In this document: piece after piece, positions 1-9,247 of the stretch
Position numbering within the stretch: position 1 is the stretch's first letter
Layout: each line of letters starts with the position of its first letter
Origin: Streptococcus taonis
Lineage (GTDB): Bacteria > Bacillota > Bacilli > Lactobacillales > Streptococcaceae
Direction: 5' to 3'
Length of the DNA: 64,000 nt
Assembly: GCF_029948085.1 (NCBI RefSeq)
Contig: NZ_JARZZP010000005.1
Coordinates: 62,001-126,000, forward strand
Translations under genes and position numbers: made by a program
The notes under the pieces: generated by a model
What the model was told of the DNA's origin: nothing
The model's database searches: none
What the model saw: the letters and a program-made list of their open reading frames with translations, nothing else

Positions 1-184
1 CCACGATATTGTTAAAAAATCAGCTACACCCCTTGAGGTCGAAAAACGTGTTATGGATGTCTTGCCACCAGAAGAATGGTTGGCAGCCCATCAGGCTATG
101 ATTTACTTTGGTCGTGCTATCTGTCATCCGAAAAATCCAGAATGTGATCACTATCCACAGTTGTACGATTTTAGTTCGTTATAA
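1..184 (+). CDS. nth: Endonuclease III, C-terminal fragment (partial at window edge)
   Basis: Reading frame 2 is open from the window start to a TAA at 182-184 and gives about 60 residues that match the C-terminal end of endonuclease III, the base-excision DNA glycosylase/AP lyase for oxidised pyrimidines (segment beginning HDIVKKSATPLEVEK, then LPPEEW). The HhH and catalytic Lys/Asp region lies outside the window. The usual 4Fe-4S motif C-X6-C-X2-C-X5-C reads C-X6-C-X2-Y-X5-F here, so two of four cluster ligands are absent. It sits just upstream of the pyr operon, as in pneumococcus. The fragment is short, so the family call rests on the tail motif and gene order. Confidence 0.8.
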   Translation, partial: HDIVKKSATPLEVEKRVMDVLPPEEWLAAHQAMIYFGRAICHPKNPECDHYPQLYDFSSL

Positions 185-206
185 AATTGATTTCTTGTGT
201 TTTTTC

Positions 207-235
207 TTGCATCGATTCCTGGTTTGTGTTATAGT
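207..235 (+). promoter_or_regulatory. Promoter of the pyr operon
   Basis: A -35 TTGCAT (207-212) lies 17 bp upstream of -10 TATAGT (230-235), which is preceded by TG one base away (extended -10). It drives the attenuator and pyrR. Confidence 0.75.
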
Positions 236-250
236 AGTACCAATCAAATA

Positions 251-285
251 TTCCTTTAATCCTGTCCCGTGAGGCAGGCAAGGAG
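251..285 (+). promoter_or_regulatory. PyrR-binding anti-antiterminator hairpin
   Basis: The segment contains CCTG (261-264) pairing with CAGG (275-278) around a TCCCGTGAGG loop, with an outer CCTT/AAGG pairing. This is the conserved PyrR RNA-binding hairpin of Gram-positive pyr leaders. AAGGAG at 280-285 can alternatively pair with CTCCTT at 354-359 of the terminator's 5' arm, giving the antiterminator. UMP/UTP-bound PyrR would stabilise the hairpin and favour termination. Confidence 0.85.
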
Positions 286-350
286 CTGGATCAAGTAGAA
301 GGGTGGAGTCTCTGCTGTTTTGGTAGAGCTAGCTTAACTATACATTCTGA

Positions 351-914
<564 letters not shown>

Positions 915-934
915 ATAGCTAAAAGGAGTTAGCC

Positions 935-1858
935 ATGTCAGAAAATCAACAAGCCATTCAACATGTAGTCTCAATGGAAGACCTTACTGTAGAACAAGTC
1001 ATGAAATTGATTAAACGAGGAATTGAGTTTAAAAATGGAGCAAAGGCTTCTTATGAAGACCAACACATCGTCTCTAATCTCTTCTTTGAGAGTTCGACTC
1101 GTACCCACAAATCTTTTGAAGTAGCAGAGATTAAACTGGGCCTTCAGCTACTGGACTTCGATGTAAAAACAAGTTCAGTCAACAAGGGTGAAACACTCTA
1201 CGATACAATTTTGACCTTGTCAGCCTTGGGAGTAGATGCCTGTGTCATCAGACATCCCGAGGTAGATTACTACAGAGAGTTGATTGATAGTCCGACGATT
1301 ACGACTTCGATTATCAATGGTGGGGATGGTTCGGGTCAACACCCAAGCCAAAGCTTGCTTGATTTAATGACGATTTATGAAGAATTTGGACACTTCGAAG
1401 GACTCAAGGTAGCCATTGCTGGTGACCTTGACCATTCGCGTGTGGCTAAATCCAATATGCAAATCTTAAAGCGCTTAGGAGCAGAACTCTACTTTGCTGG
1501 TCCTGAGGAATGGAGAAGTCAAGAGTTTGCAGACTATGGACAGTTTGTAAGCATTGATGAAATCATTAACCAAGTTGATGTGATGATGTTTCTTCGTGTT
1601 CAGCATGAGCGTCATGAAAGTGGAACAGTCTTTTCAAAAGAGGGCTATCATGCCCAGCATGGTTTGACTCAAGAACGTTATAATCGCTTGAAAGATAAAG
1701 CTATTCTGATGCATCCTGCTCCTGTAAATCGCGATGTTGAAATTGCTGATCACTTGGTCGAAGCACCAAAATCACGTATTGTTCAACAAATGACCAATGG
1801 TGTCTTTGTCAGAATGGCAATTTTAGAATCTGTATTGACTTACAGAAACGCAAAATAA
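935..1858 (+). CDS. pyrB: Aspartate carbamoyltransferase catalytic subunit
   Basis: Catalyses carbamoyl phosphate + aspartate to carbamoyl aspartate, the committed step of pyrimidine synthesis, in the cytoplasm. At 307 aa it matches the family length. The carbamoyl-phosphate loop SSTRTHKSF is at residues 53-61, HPSQSLLD lies near 136-143, and the aspartate-loop region [10 protein letters not shown] is near the C-terminus. No pyrI regulatory subunit is nearby, as usual in Firmicutes, where control is by the PyrR attenuator. An AAAGGAG SD precedes the ATG. carA follows 49 bp downstream in the same direction. Confidence 0.97.
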   Translation: MSENQQAIQHVVSMEDLTVEQVMKLIKRGIEFKNGAKASYEDQHIVSNLFFESSTRTHKSFEVAEIKLGLQLLDFDVKTSSVNKGETLYDTILTLSALGVDACVIRHPEVDYYRELIDSPTITTSIINGGDGSGQHPSQSLLDLMTIYEEFGHFEGLKVAIAGDLDHSRVAKSNMQILKRLGAELYFAGPEEWRSQEFADYGQFVSIDEIINQVDVMMFLRVQHERHESGTVFSKEGYHAQHGLTQERYNRLKDKAILMHPAPVNRDVEIADHLVEAPKSRIVQQMTNGVFVRMAILESVLTYRNAK

Positions 1859-1907
1859 GACACAAAACGTTAAAAGATGCCTGAGAGCATCCACGAGAGG
1901 TGAATTT

Positions 1908-2990
1908 ATGACTAAACGACTTCTAGTTTTAGAAGATGGAACAATTTTTGAAGGAAAAGCCTTTGGGGCTGATATTGATGTAACTGGTGAAATCGTCTTT
2001 AATACTGGGATGACCGGTTATCAAGAATCCATTACGGATCAGTCTTATAATGGGCAAATTCTAACTTTTACCTATCCCTTGGTTGGAAATTATGGAATTA
2101 ACCGTGATGACTACGAGTCTATCAGTCCAACCTGTAAAGGTGTAGTGGTATTTGAAGAAGCTCGTAGAGCCAGCAACTGGCGCAACCAGATGACGCTGGA
2201 TGAATTTTTGAAATCTAAGAAAATCCCTGGTATTTCAGGTATTGATACACGGGCTTTGACAAAAATCATTCGCAAACATGGAACTATGAGAGCGACTCTG
2301 ACACATGTGGGAGATAGTATCGATCACATCACAGATCAGCTTCAAGCAACTGTTTTACCAATAGATAATATCAAACAGGTTTCTACAAAAACTGCTTACC
2401 CAGCTCCAGGAGTAGGTTTAAGCGTGGTACTTGTAGACTTTGGTCTCAAGCATTCAATCTTAAGAGAGTTGTCTAAGAGAGATTGTAATGTAACGGTGGT
2501 TCCTTATACAACAACTGCTGAGGAAATCCTTCACTTGAATCCAGACGGAGTTATGTTGTCAAATGGACCGGGAAATCCAGAAGATGTTCCAGAAGCACTC
2601 GATATGATTCGTGGTATTCTCGGGAAAATTCCAATCTTTGGTATTTGTATGGGGCACCAGCTCTTTGCAATGGCAAATGGTGCCAAGACCTATAAGATGA
2701 AATTTGGTCACCGTGGATTTAACCATGCTGTACGCGAAATTGCAACAGGGCGCGTGGATTTCACTAGTCAAAACCATGGATATGCAGTGAGTCGTGAAGA
2801 TTTTCCAGACCATTTGATGATTACTCATGAAGAAATCAATGACAAGTCAGTTGAAGGTGTACGTCACAGATACCAACCAGGTTTCTCTGTGCAATTCCAC
2901 CCAGATGCTGCACCAGGCCCACATGATGCAAGCTATCTTTTTGACGAGTTTATCGAAATGATGGAAGCTTTTAAAGCAAGCAATCGTTAA
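1908..2990 (+). CDS. carA: Carbamoyl-phosphate synthase small (glutaminase) subunit
   Basis: Hydrolyses glutamine and channels ammonia to CarB for carbamoyl phosphate used by PyrB and in arginine synthesis. It is 360 aa, with an N-terminal CPSase small-chain domain (about 1-150) and a class I glutamine amidotransferase domain (about 170-355). The nucleophile is Cys247 in FGICMGHQ and the catalytic His is H331. The residue normally glutamate two positions later is Asp333 ([12 protein letters not shown]), a conservative change in the triad. carB does not follow directly: a 242-bp structured gap intervenes, unusual for subunits of one enzyme. Confidence 0.96.
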   Translation: MTKRLLVLEDGTIFEGKAFGADIDVTGEIVFNTGMTGYQESITDQSYNGQILTFTYPLVGNYGINRDDYESISPTCKGVVVFEEARRASNWRNQMTLDEFLKSKKIPGISGIDTRALTKIIRKHGTMRATLTHVGDSIDHITDQLQATVLPIDNIKQVSTKTAYPAPGVGLSVVLVDFGLKHSILRELSKRDCNVTVVPYTTTAEEILHLNPDGVMLSNGPGNPEDVPEALDMIRGILGKIPIFGICMGHQLFAMANGAKTYKMKFGHRGFNHAVREIATGRVDFTSQNHGYAVSREDFPDHLMITHEEINDKSVEGVRHRYQPGFSVQFHPDAAPGPHDASYLFDEFIEMMEAFKASNR

Positions 2991-3064
2991 AACTAACAAC
3001 TTCCCGTATGAGATTTTTTATAGTAAAGCATCGTTTCCTAAAAAATCGTCGGAGAATTTATTTA

Positions 3065-3124
3065 ATGGCAACCAGAGAGTTGCCGAATAGAAAGGAGAAG
3101 GGTGTTCCGTATTTGCTGAATTGA
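3065..3124 (+). CDS. Possible 19-codon leader ORF between carA and carB
   Basis: ATG at 3065, ten bases after GGAG (3051-3054), opens a frame MATRELPNRKEKGVPYLLN ending at TGA 3122-3124. Its first codons lie in the small hairpin GGCAAC (3067-3072)/GTTGCC (3079-3084). Its 3' part enters the large RNA fold that precedes carB, so its translation could influence that fold. There is no homology evidence; it could be chance. Confidence 0.3.
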   Translation: MATRELPNRKEKGVPYLLN

Positions 3125-3218
3125 ATACGGGCTACGGACGGTGCTAAAAAGATAGTTATTCCTAGAACTGACGGTTCTTCGTCATAACTCCTATTTTAGC
3201 TTTGTCCGCTTGACGCCC
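3100..3218 (+). ncRNA. Structured RNA element in the carA-carB gap (three-way junction)
   Basis: Closing stem GGGTGTT (3100-3106)/GACGCCC (3212-3218). Inside it, hairpin CCGTATT (3107-3113)/AATACGG (3124-3130), and a long arm built from CGGAC (3135-3139)/GTCCG (3204-3208), GCTAAAA (3143-3149)/TTTTAGC (3194-3200), AGTTAT (3154-3159)/ATAACT (3184-3189) and AGAAC (3164-3168)/GTTCT (3174-3178). The pairings are nested and complete. A strong SD-like AAAGGAG (3091-3097) sits just 5' of the fold and the carB ATG is 14 nt 3' of it. It does not match a riboswitch that I recognise. Possible roles are a cis-regulator, an RNA processing site or an SD-bridging structure. Confidence 0.65.
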
Positions 3219-3232
3219 TTAATATCTTGTAA

Positions 3233-6200
3233 ATGCCTAAACGTACTGATATTCAAAAAATTATGGTGATTGGTTCTGGTCCGATTATTATTGGTCAGGC
3301 TGCTGAGTTTGACTATGCTGGAACCCAGGCCTGCTTGTCTTTGAAAGAAGAGGGGTATGAGGTTGTCTTGGTTAACTCAAATCCTGCAACCATCATGACA
3401 GATAAAGAGATTGCAGACAAGGTCTATATCGAACCAATTACACTTGAGTTTGTGACTCGTATTCTCCGTAAGGAACGTCCAGATGCCTTGCTTCCAACTC
3501 TTGGAGGGCAAACAGGGCTTAATATGGCCATGGAATTGTCAAAAAATGGTATCTTGGATGAGCTTGGAGTAGAACTTCTCGGGACTAAACTGTCTGCCAT
3601 CGACCAAGCTGAAGACCGCGATCTCTTTAAACAATTGATGGAAGAACTCAAGCAACCAATTCCAGAATCAAAAATTGTCAACACAGTAGAGGAAGCAGTT
3701 GCCTTTGCAGCAACTATTGGCTACCCAGTTATCGTCCGCCCAGCCTTTACTCTAGGTGGTACTGGTGGTGGTATGTGTGCCAATGAGGAAGAATTGCGTG
3801 AAATTGCTGAAAATGGTTTGAAGTTGTCACCTGTTACCCAGTGTTTGATTGAACGTTCCATTGCTGGCTTCAAGGAAATCGAATACGAAGTCATGCGAGA
3901 CTCAGCTGACAATGCCTTGGTTGTTTGTAACATGGAAAACTTTGACCCAGTTGGGATTCACACAGGGGATTCTATCGTATTTGCCCCTGCGCAAACCATG
4001 TCAGACTATGAAAACCAAATGCTTCGTGATGCGAGCTTGAGCATTATCCGCGCTCTCAAGATTGAAGGCGGATGTAACGTTCAGCTTGCGCTTGATCCCC
4101 ACAGCTTCAAGTACTATGTCATCGAAGTAAACCCTCGTGTATCACGTTCTTCAGCCCTTGCATCTAAGGCGACAGGTTATCCGATTGCCAAATTGGCCGC
4201 TAAGATTGCCGTCGGTTTGACCTTGGATGAGGTTATCAACCCAGTTACAGGTTCAACCTATGCTATGTTTGAGCCAGCCCTCGACTACGTCGTTGCCAAG
4301 ATTCCACGTTTCCCATTTGACAAGTTTGAAAAGGGTGAGCGCCGCCTGGGGACTCAGATGAAGGCGACTGGAGAAGTTATGGCTATCGGTCGTAACATCG
4401 AAGAGTCACTTCTTAAAGCTTGTCGTTCACTTGAAATTGGGGTGCATCACAATGAAATGCCTGAACTTGCAGATGTTTCAGATGATGCCTTGATTGAAAA
4501 AGTTGTCAAAGCACAGGATGACCGTCTCTTCTATGTATCAGAAGCCATTCGCCGTGGTTACACACCAGAAGAAATTGCTGAGCTTACAAAAATCGATATC
4601 TTTTATCTGGATAAACTCTTGCATATCTTTGAAATTGAGCAAGAATTGGGTTCACATCCACAAGATCTTGAAGTTTTGAAAACTGCAAAATTGAATGGAT
4701 TTTCAGACCGTAAGATTGCTGAACTCTGGAATACTACAGCTGATCAAGTTCGCCAACTTCGTTTGGAAAACAAGATTGTTCCAGTTTACAAGATGGTTGA
4801 TACTTGTGCGGCAGAGTTTGAATCAGAAACTCCATACTTCTATTCAACCTATGGTTGGGAAAACGAATCCATCAAGTCTGAAAAGGAATCTGTACTGGTC
4901 CTAGGTTCTGGTCCAATCCGTATTGGTCAAGGGGTTGAGTTTGACTACGCAACAGTTCACTCTGTTAAGGCGATTCAAGCTGCTGGCTACGAAGCCATCA
5001 TTATGAACTCAAACCCAGAGACAGTTTCAACAGACTTCTCTGTATCAGATAAACTTTACTTTGAACCATTGACATTTGAAGATGTCATGAATGTCATCGA
5101 TTTGGAGCAACCAAAAGGTGTTATCGTTCAATTTGGTGGTCAAACAGCTATCAACCTTGCTGAGCCATTGGCTAAGGCAGGTGTGACTATCCTTGGTACG
5201 CAGGTTGCTGACCTAGACCGTGCCGAAGACCGTGACCTCTTCGAACAAGCCCTCAAAGACTTGGATATTCCACAGCCTCCTGGACAGACTGCAACAAACG
5301 AAGAAGAAGCAGTACTTGCAGCCCGCAAGATTGGTTTCCCAGTCCTTGTTCGTCCTTCTTATGTCTTGGGTGGACGTGCTATGGAAATTGTAGAAAACGA
5401 AGAAGATCTCCGTTCTTACATGCGCACAGCCGTTAAGGCAAGTCCAGATCATCCAGTTCTTGTAGACTCTTATATCGTTGGACAAGAATGTGAAGTAGAT
5501 GCTATCTCAGATGGACAAAATGTCCTCATCCCAGGTATCATGGAACATATCGAACGTGCCGGTGTCCACTCAGGTGACTCCATGGCTGTTTACCCTCCAC
5601 AAACCTTGTCTCAAAAGGTTCAAGAAACAATCGCAGACTACACAAAACGTCTAGCAATCGGCCTTAACTGTCTTGGTATGATGAACATTCAGTTTGTCAT
5701 CAAGGATGAGAAAGTTTACGTTATTGAGGTGAATCCACGTGCCAGTCGTACCGTACCGTTCCTATCAAAAGTAACCAATATCCCTATGGCTCAGGTAGCA
5801 ACCAAGCTCATTCTTGGTCAAAGTCTTGAAGAACTTGGTTATCAAGATGGGCTTTACCCAGAAAGTAGTCGTGTTCATATTAAGGCACCAGTCTTCTCCT
5901 TTACCAAGCTTGCTAAGGTAGACAGCCTCCTCGGTCCTGAAATGAAGTCAACAGGGGAAGTTATGGGTTCTGATACGACTCTAGAAAAAGCACTATACAA
6001 GGCTTTTGAAGCTTCTTATCTTCACTTGCCAACCTTTGGGAATGTTGTCTTTACTATCGCTGATGATGCCAAGGAAGAAGCTTTGGATTTGGCTCGTCGT
6101 TTCCAAAATATTGGTTATGGTATCCTTGCGACTCAAGGAACAGCATCCTTCTTTGAAAGTCATGGCTTGAAGGCTCAACTCGTTGGTAAGATTGGTGATG

Positions 6201-6409
6201 ATGAACATGATATCCCAAGCTATGTTCGTAAAGGGAAAATCCAAGCTATCATCAACACAGTTGGTACTAAGCGAACTGCTGATGAAGATGGTGAACAAAT
6301 CCGCCGTTCAGCTATTGAACACGGAGTTCCTCTCTTTACAGCTTTGGATACAGCGGATGCTATGCTTAAGGTACTTGAAAGCCGTAGCTTCGTTACAGAA
6401 GCAATTTAG
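3233..6409 (+). CDS. carB: Carbamoyl-phosphate synthase large subunit
   Basis: Makes carbamoyl phosphate from bicarbonate, ammonia (from CarA) and 2 ATP. The 1058-residue protein has the standard duplicated layout: ATP-grasp half 1 (about 1-400), oligomerisation region (400-550), ATP-grasp half 2 (about 555-935) and a C-terminal MGS-like allosteric domain (about 935-1058). Repeated motifs include [20 protein letters not shown] and [19 protein letters not shown]. The ATG at 3233 is preceded directly by an in-frame TAA, so no N-terminal extension is possible. No purine-rich SD lies in the 14 bases between the RNA fold and the ATG, which is odd for a highly expressed gene. Confidence 0.97.
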   Translation: MPKRTDIQKIMVIGSGPIIIGQAAEFDYAGTQACLSLKEEGYEVVLVNSNPATIMTDKEIADKVYIEPITLEFVTRILRKERPDALLPTLGGQTGLNMAMELSKNGILDELGVELLGTKLSAIDQAEDRDLFKQLMEELKQPIPESKIVNTVEEAVAFAATIGYPVIVRPAFTLGGTGGGMCANEEELREIAENGLKLSPVTQCLIERSIAGFKEIEYEVMRDSADNALVVCNMENFDPVGIHTGDSIVFAPAQTMSDYENQMLRDASLSIIRALKIEGGCNVQLALDPHSFKYYVIEVNPRVSRSSALASKATGYPIAKLAAKIAVGLTLDEVINPVTGSTYAMFEPALDYVVAKIPRFPFDKFEKGERRLGTQMKATGEVMAIGRNIEESLLKACRSLEIGVHHNEMPELADVSDDALIEKVVKAQDDRLFYVSEAIRRGYTPEEIAELTKIDIFYLDKLLHIFEIEQELGSHPQDLEVLKTAKLNGFSDRKIAELWNTTADQVRQLRLENKIVPVYKMVDTCAAEFESETPYFYSTYGWENESIKSEKESVLVLGSGPIRIGQGVEFDYATVHSVKAIQAAGYEAIIMNSNPETVSTDFSVSDKLYFEPLTFEDVMNVIDLEQPKGVIVQFGGQTAINLAEPLAKAGVTILGTQVADLDRAEDRDLFEQALKDLDIPQPPGQTATNEEEAVLAARKIGFPVLVRPSYVLGGRAMEIVENEEDLRSYMRTAVKASPDHPVLVDSYIVGQECEVDAISDGQNVLIPGIMEHIERAGVHSGDSMAVYPPQTLSQKVQETIADYTKRLAIGLNCLGMMNIQFVIKDEKVYVIEVNPRASRTVPFLSKVTNIPMAQVATKLILGQSLEELGYQDGLYPESSRVHIKAPVFSFTKLAKVDSLLGPEMKSTGEVMGSDTTLEKALYKAFEASYLHLPTFGNVVFTIADDAKEEALDLARRFQNIGYGILATQGTASFFESHGLKAQLVGKIGDDEHDIPSYVRKGKIQAIINTVGTKRTADEDGEQIRRSAIEHGVPLFTALDTADAMLKVLESRSFVTEAI

Positions 6410-6440
6410 TTTCTTGTTAAATGATCTAAGTAGCTTTTAT

Positions 6441-6466
6441 CCAGCGTCAAAAGACGCTGGTTTTTC
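6441..6466 (+). terminator. Terminator of the pyr operon
   Basis: Perfect 8-bp stem CCAGCGTC (6441-6448)/GACGCTGG (6453-6460), loop AAAA, followed by TTTTTCC. Confidence 0.92.
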
Positions 6467-6621
6467 CTCTTTTATAGAGAAATCGAGTTAGAAATAATAG
6501 TTACAGTTCACCATTAAATGTCAAAGTTTATCAATAGATTTATCATTATCGTTAATGAGTAGACTTATTCTGACTTTCCCTAAAATTTTGTTGAATTTTC
6601 TTAAGTTTTTATCATATTTTT

Positions 6622-6640
6622 TATAATTAAGGTGCCTTAA
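6622..6640 (+). promoter_or_regulatory. Promoter -10 and overlapping palindromic operator upstream of mntH
   Basis: TATAAT (6622-6627) abuts the palindrome TTAAGG-TG-CCTTAA (6627-6640), where a bound repressor would cover the transcription start. The dyad resembles DtxR/MntR-family operators (AGG...CCT half sites), which fits a manganese transporter gene, but no regulator is identified. The rest of the 300-bp gap (6467-6764) is AT-rich, with a hairpin ATGAAAAA/TTTTTCAT in the leader and no ORF. Confidence 0.45.
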
Positions 6641-6764
6641 GAAAAATAATGAAAAAACTAAATGTTTTTCATATAGTTTTCATTGTTTTAATAGTTTAAA
6701 GTCAATCTTATTTTTCTCTAATAGAAAATAATGAAAAAGTAGGTTTAGAAAGAGGTAAGTATCT

Positions 6765-8099
6765 ATGTCTTCTCATAAAAAAGTGTCACTCTCTGAGATT
6801 AATCAATCTATCGATACTCCAAATAACAATCATTTCTGGCAAAATTTAAAGGCCTTTTTAGGTCCGGGTGCTCTTGTCGCAGTTGGTTATATGGATCCAG
6901 GAAACTGGATTACCAGTGTAGTCGGTGGTGCTTCCTATAAGTATAGTCTCTTGTTTGTTATCTTGATTTCATCTCTCATTGCCATGCAACTTCAGCAGAT
7001 GGCAGGAAAGCTTGGTATTGTAACCCAGATGGACCTGGCTCAAGCAACGGCTCATCATTCACCTAAATGGCTTCGTTATAGTCTATGGGTGATTTTAGAA
7101 TTAGCCTTGATGGCGACAGATCTGGCAGAAGTTCTAGGTTCAGCGATTGCTCTCAATCTTCTCTTTAAGATTCCGATTATGATAGCCATCCTTTTGACGG
7201 TTCTAGATGTCTTTCTCTTATTGCTTTTGATGAAATTTGGCTTTAAGAAGATTGAAGCTATTGTGACAACACTGATTTTAACGATTTTAGCAATCTTTAC
7301 TTATCTGGTAGCTTTGTCACATCCAAGCTTCCAAGGAATCGTTGAGGGTTATCTACCGAATGCAACCTTATTTGAAAGTCCTTTGCCAGGGCATGAAAGT
7401 CAATTAACCTTGGCGTTAGGTATCGTGGGTGCGACAGTGATGCCCCATAACCTCTATTTGCATTCTTCCTTGTCTCAAACTCGGAAAATCAATCACAAGG
7501 ACAAGAATGATGTTCGAAAAGCCGTGCGCTTTATGACCTGGGATTCAAATCTTCAACTGTCCTTGGCCTTTATCGTTAACTCCCTTCTTTTAATCTTAGG
7601 TGCGGCCCTCTTTTTCGGACATGCATCTGAGATTTCTGCCTTTTCTCAAATGTATAACGCCCTGCAGGATTCTACCATTGCGGGAGCTATAGCTAGCTCA
7701 ACCTTATCAACCTTGTTTGCCTTGGCCCTATTAGCCAGTGGTCAGAATTCGACTATCACAGGTACCTTGACAGGACAAATCGTTATGGAAGGTTTCTTGC
7801 ATATGCGATTGCCTCAGTGGTTCATTCGTTTGGCGACTCGTCTCTTTGCCTTACTGCCTGTTATGATAGTAGCGGTTCTGTTTGGTCATCAAGAAAAAAC
7901 CTTGGATCAGTTATTGGTTTATTCACAGGTCTTTCTTTCAATCGCTCTTCCATTTTCAATCTTCCCTTTGATTTATCTAACTTCTAAGAAATCACTGATG
8001 GGCGAATTTACCAATGCTAAATGGAATACCATCCTTGGTTATATTGTTTCCATTATCTTAACTGTTCTCAATGTGAAATTGCTATTTGATATTTTTTAA
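6765..8099 (+). CDS. mntH: Nramp-family divalent metal (Mn2+/H+) transporter MntH
   Basis: Proton-coupled importer of Mn2+ (and Fe2+) in the cytoplasmic membrane, supporting oxidative-stress resistance. At 444 aa it has 11 or so hydrophobic segments after a short polar N-terminus. The metal-binding signatures are intact: DPGN at residues 44-47 (TM1) and MPHN at 226-229 (TM6, with the metal-ligating Met). An Nramp magnesium-type substitution is not seen. The start follows an AGAGG SD. It is monocistronic, with a palindromic operator on its promoter and a strong terminator behind. The symbol is by family; exact metal preference is inferred. Confidence 0.92.
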   Translation: MSSHKKVSLSEINQSIDTPNNNHFWQNLKAFLGPGALVAVGYMDPGNWITSVVGGASYKYSLLFVILISSLIAMQLQQMAGKLGIVTQMDLAQATAHHSPKWLRYSLWVILELALMATDLAEVLGSAIALNLLFKIPIMIAILLTVLDVFLLLLLMKFGFKKIEAIVTTLILTILAIFTYLVALSHPSFQGIVEGYLPNATLFESPLPGHESQLTLALGIVGATVMPHNLYLHSSLSQTRKINHKDKNDVRKAVRFMTWDSNLQLSLAFIVNSLLLILGAALFFGHASEISAFSQMYNALQDSTIAGAIASSTLSTLFALALLASGQNSTITGTLTGQIVMEGFLHMRLPQWFIRLATRLFALLPVMIVAVLFGHQEKTLDQLLVYSQVFLSIALPFSIFPLIYLTSKKSLMGEFTNAKWNTILGYIVSIILTVLNVKLLFDIF

Positions 8100-8152
8100 G
8101 AGCATCTGAGATGAAGTAGAAAAAATATCATTTTGATGATTAAAATTGAAGA

Positions 8153-8190
8153 AAAAAATCACCCAAGAGTTGAATCTTGGGTGATTTTTT
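8153..8190. terminator. Bidirectional terminator after mntH
   Basis: 16-bp perfect stem AAAAAATCACCCAAGA (8153-8168)/TCTTGGGTGATTTTTT (8175-8190) with a 6-base loop; A and T tracts allow function on both strands. Confidence 0.92.
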
Positions 8191-8220
8191 GGAATTCTCA
8201 TCTTAGACGAAAATCCATTA

Positions 8221-8244
8221 TAAAAAGCTGCATCAAGATGCAGC
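8221..8244 (-). terminator. Terminator of the tRNA-Ser gene
   Basis: Stem GCTGCATC (8227-8234)/GATGCAGC (8237-8244) read on the minus strand, followed by TTTTTA, 13 bases past the tRNA 3' end. Confidence 0.8.
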
Positions 8245-8257
8245 CACACTATAGCTA

Positions 8258-8345
8258 CGGAAGACATGGGATTCGAACCCACGCACGCTTTCACACGCCT
8301 ACCGCGTTTCCAACACGGCCTCTTAAGCCTCTTGAGTAATCTTCC
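8258..8345 (-). tRNA. tRNA-Ser (anticodon GGA)
   Basis: On the minus strand the 88-nt sequence begins GGAAGAT and closes with GTCTTCC plus discriminator G. It has a T-arm with GGTTCGAATCC, a long variable arm typical of class II tRNAs, and an anticodon loop TTGGAAA, giving anticodon GGA (Ser UCC/UCU). CCA is not encoded. A minus-strand promoter of the form TTGCAA-17-TAAACT lies just upstream and a terminator just downstream, so it is a single-gene unit. Confidence 0.95.
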
Positions 8346-8446
8346 AATACTTACTAAAATAGTTTATCATAAAGGCAAGTATCTTGCAAATAAAATTCAA
8401 ACAATTGGCAAAATGATAGAAAATGAAAGAAAATGACAAAAAGTGC

Positions 8447-8474
8447 TTGACTTTGATTTTTTTTGTGTTAGAAT
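8447..8474 (+). promoter_or_regulatory. Promoter of the fru operon
   Basis: -35 TTGACT (8447-8452), 16-bp spacer, -10 TAGAAT (8469-8474); a cre site lies immediately downstream. Confidence 0.75.
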
Positions 8475-8480
8475 GATTAT

Positions 8481-8494
8481 TGTAATCGTTAACA
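8481..8494 (+). promoter_or_regulatory. CcpA cre site of the fru operon
   Basis: TGTAATCGTTAACA fits the consensus TGWAANCGNTNWCA at every position and lies across the transcription start, so CcpA would block initiation when glucose is present. Confidence 0.85.
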
Positions 8495-8506
8495 GGAGGT
8501 GAGTAA

Positions 8507-9247
8507 GTGCTAAAAACTGAGAGAAAAAAGTTGATTTTAGAGGAGCTGAGTAAACATAAAGTCGTAACTTTAGAGAAATTAGTAGGCTTGCTAGATACTT
8601 CAGAATCAACAGTTAGACGTGATTTAGATGAATTGGAGTCTGAAAATAAACTTCGCCGAGTTCATGGAGGAGCAGAGTTGCCTCACTCCTTGCAAGAAGA
8701 AGAAACCATTCAAGAAAAATCTGTCAAAAACCTTCAAGAGAAAAAATTGATTGCGCAAAAGGCAGCTTCCCTCATCAAAGAAAAAGATGTTATCTTTGTG
8801 GATGCAGGAAGTACAACAGCCTTTCTCATTAAGGAATTGGAGCGAAAAGACATTACTGTAGTAACCAACTCCATTCACCATGCGGTTCAATTAGTGGATA
8901 AGCAAATCCCAACAGTCATTATCGGTGGTGGAGTCAAGATGACAACAGATGCCAGTATTGGAGGAGTAGCGCTTAACCAGATTAACCAACTGCACTTTGA
9001 TCGTGCCTTTATTGGAATGAACGGTGTGGATGAAGGTTATTATACAACTCCAGATATGGAGGAGGGAGCTGTTAAGCGAGCTATCTTAGAAAATGCCAAA
9101 CAAACTTATGTTTTGGCGGATTCATCTAAGATTGGTCAGTCTTGTTTCGCTAAGGTTGCGCCTATAAAAAGAGCTATTGTCATTACAAGCAAGGGTCACG
9201 AACTCTTGCCAGCTATCAAAGAAAAAACGGAGGTTATCGAAGTATGA
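8507..9247 (+). CDS. fruR: DeoR-family fructose operon repressor FruR
   Basis: Transcriptional repressor of the fructose operon, relieved by fructose 1-phosphate in this family. It is 246 aa, with an N-terminal DeoR HTH (about 5-57, including STVRRDLDEL and RRVHGGAEL) and a C-terminal DeoRC sugar-phosphate domain (about 75-235, VDAGSTTAFLIKEL and IGGVALNQI). It uses a GTG start 7 bases after AGGAGGT. Its stop overlaps the fruK ATG by 4 bp (ATGA), indicating coupled translation and autoregulation. Confidence 0.93.
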   Translation: MLKTERKKLILEELSKHKVVTLEKLVGLLDTSESTVRRDLDELESENKLRRVHGGAELPHSLQEEETIQEKSVKNLQEKKLIAQKAASLIKEKDVIFVDAGSTTAFLIKELERKDITVVTNSIHHAVQLVDKQIPTVIIGGGVKMTTDASIGGVALNQINQLHFDRAFIGMNGVDEGYYTTPDMEEGAVKRAILENAKQTYVLADSSKIGQSCFAKVAPIKRAIVITSKGHELLPAIKEKTEVIEV

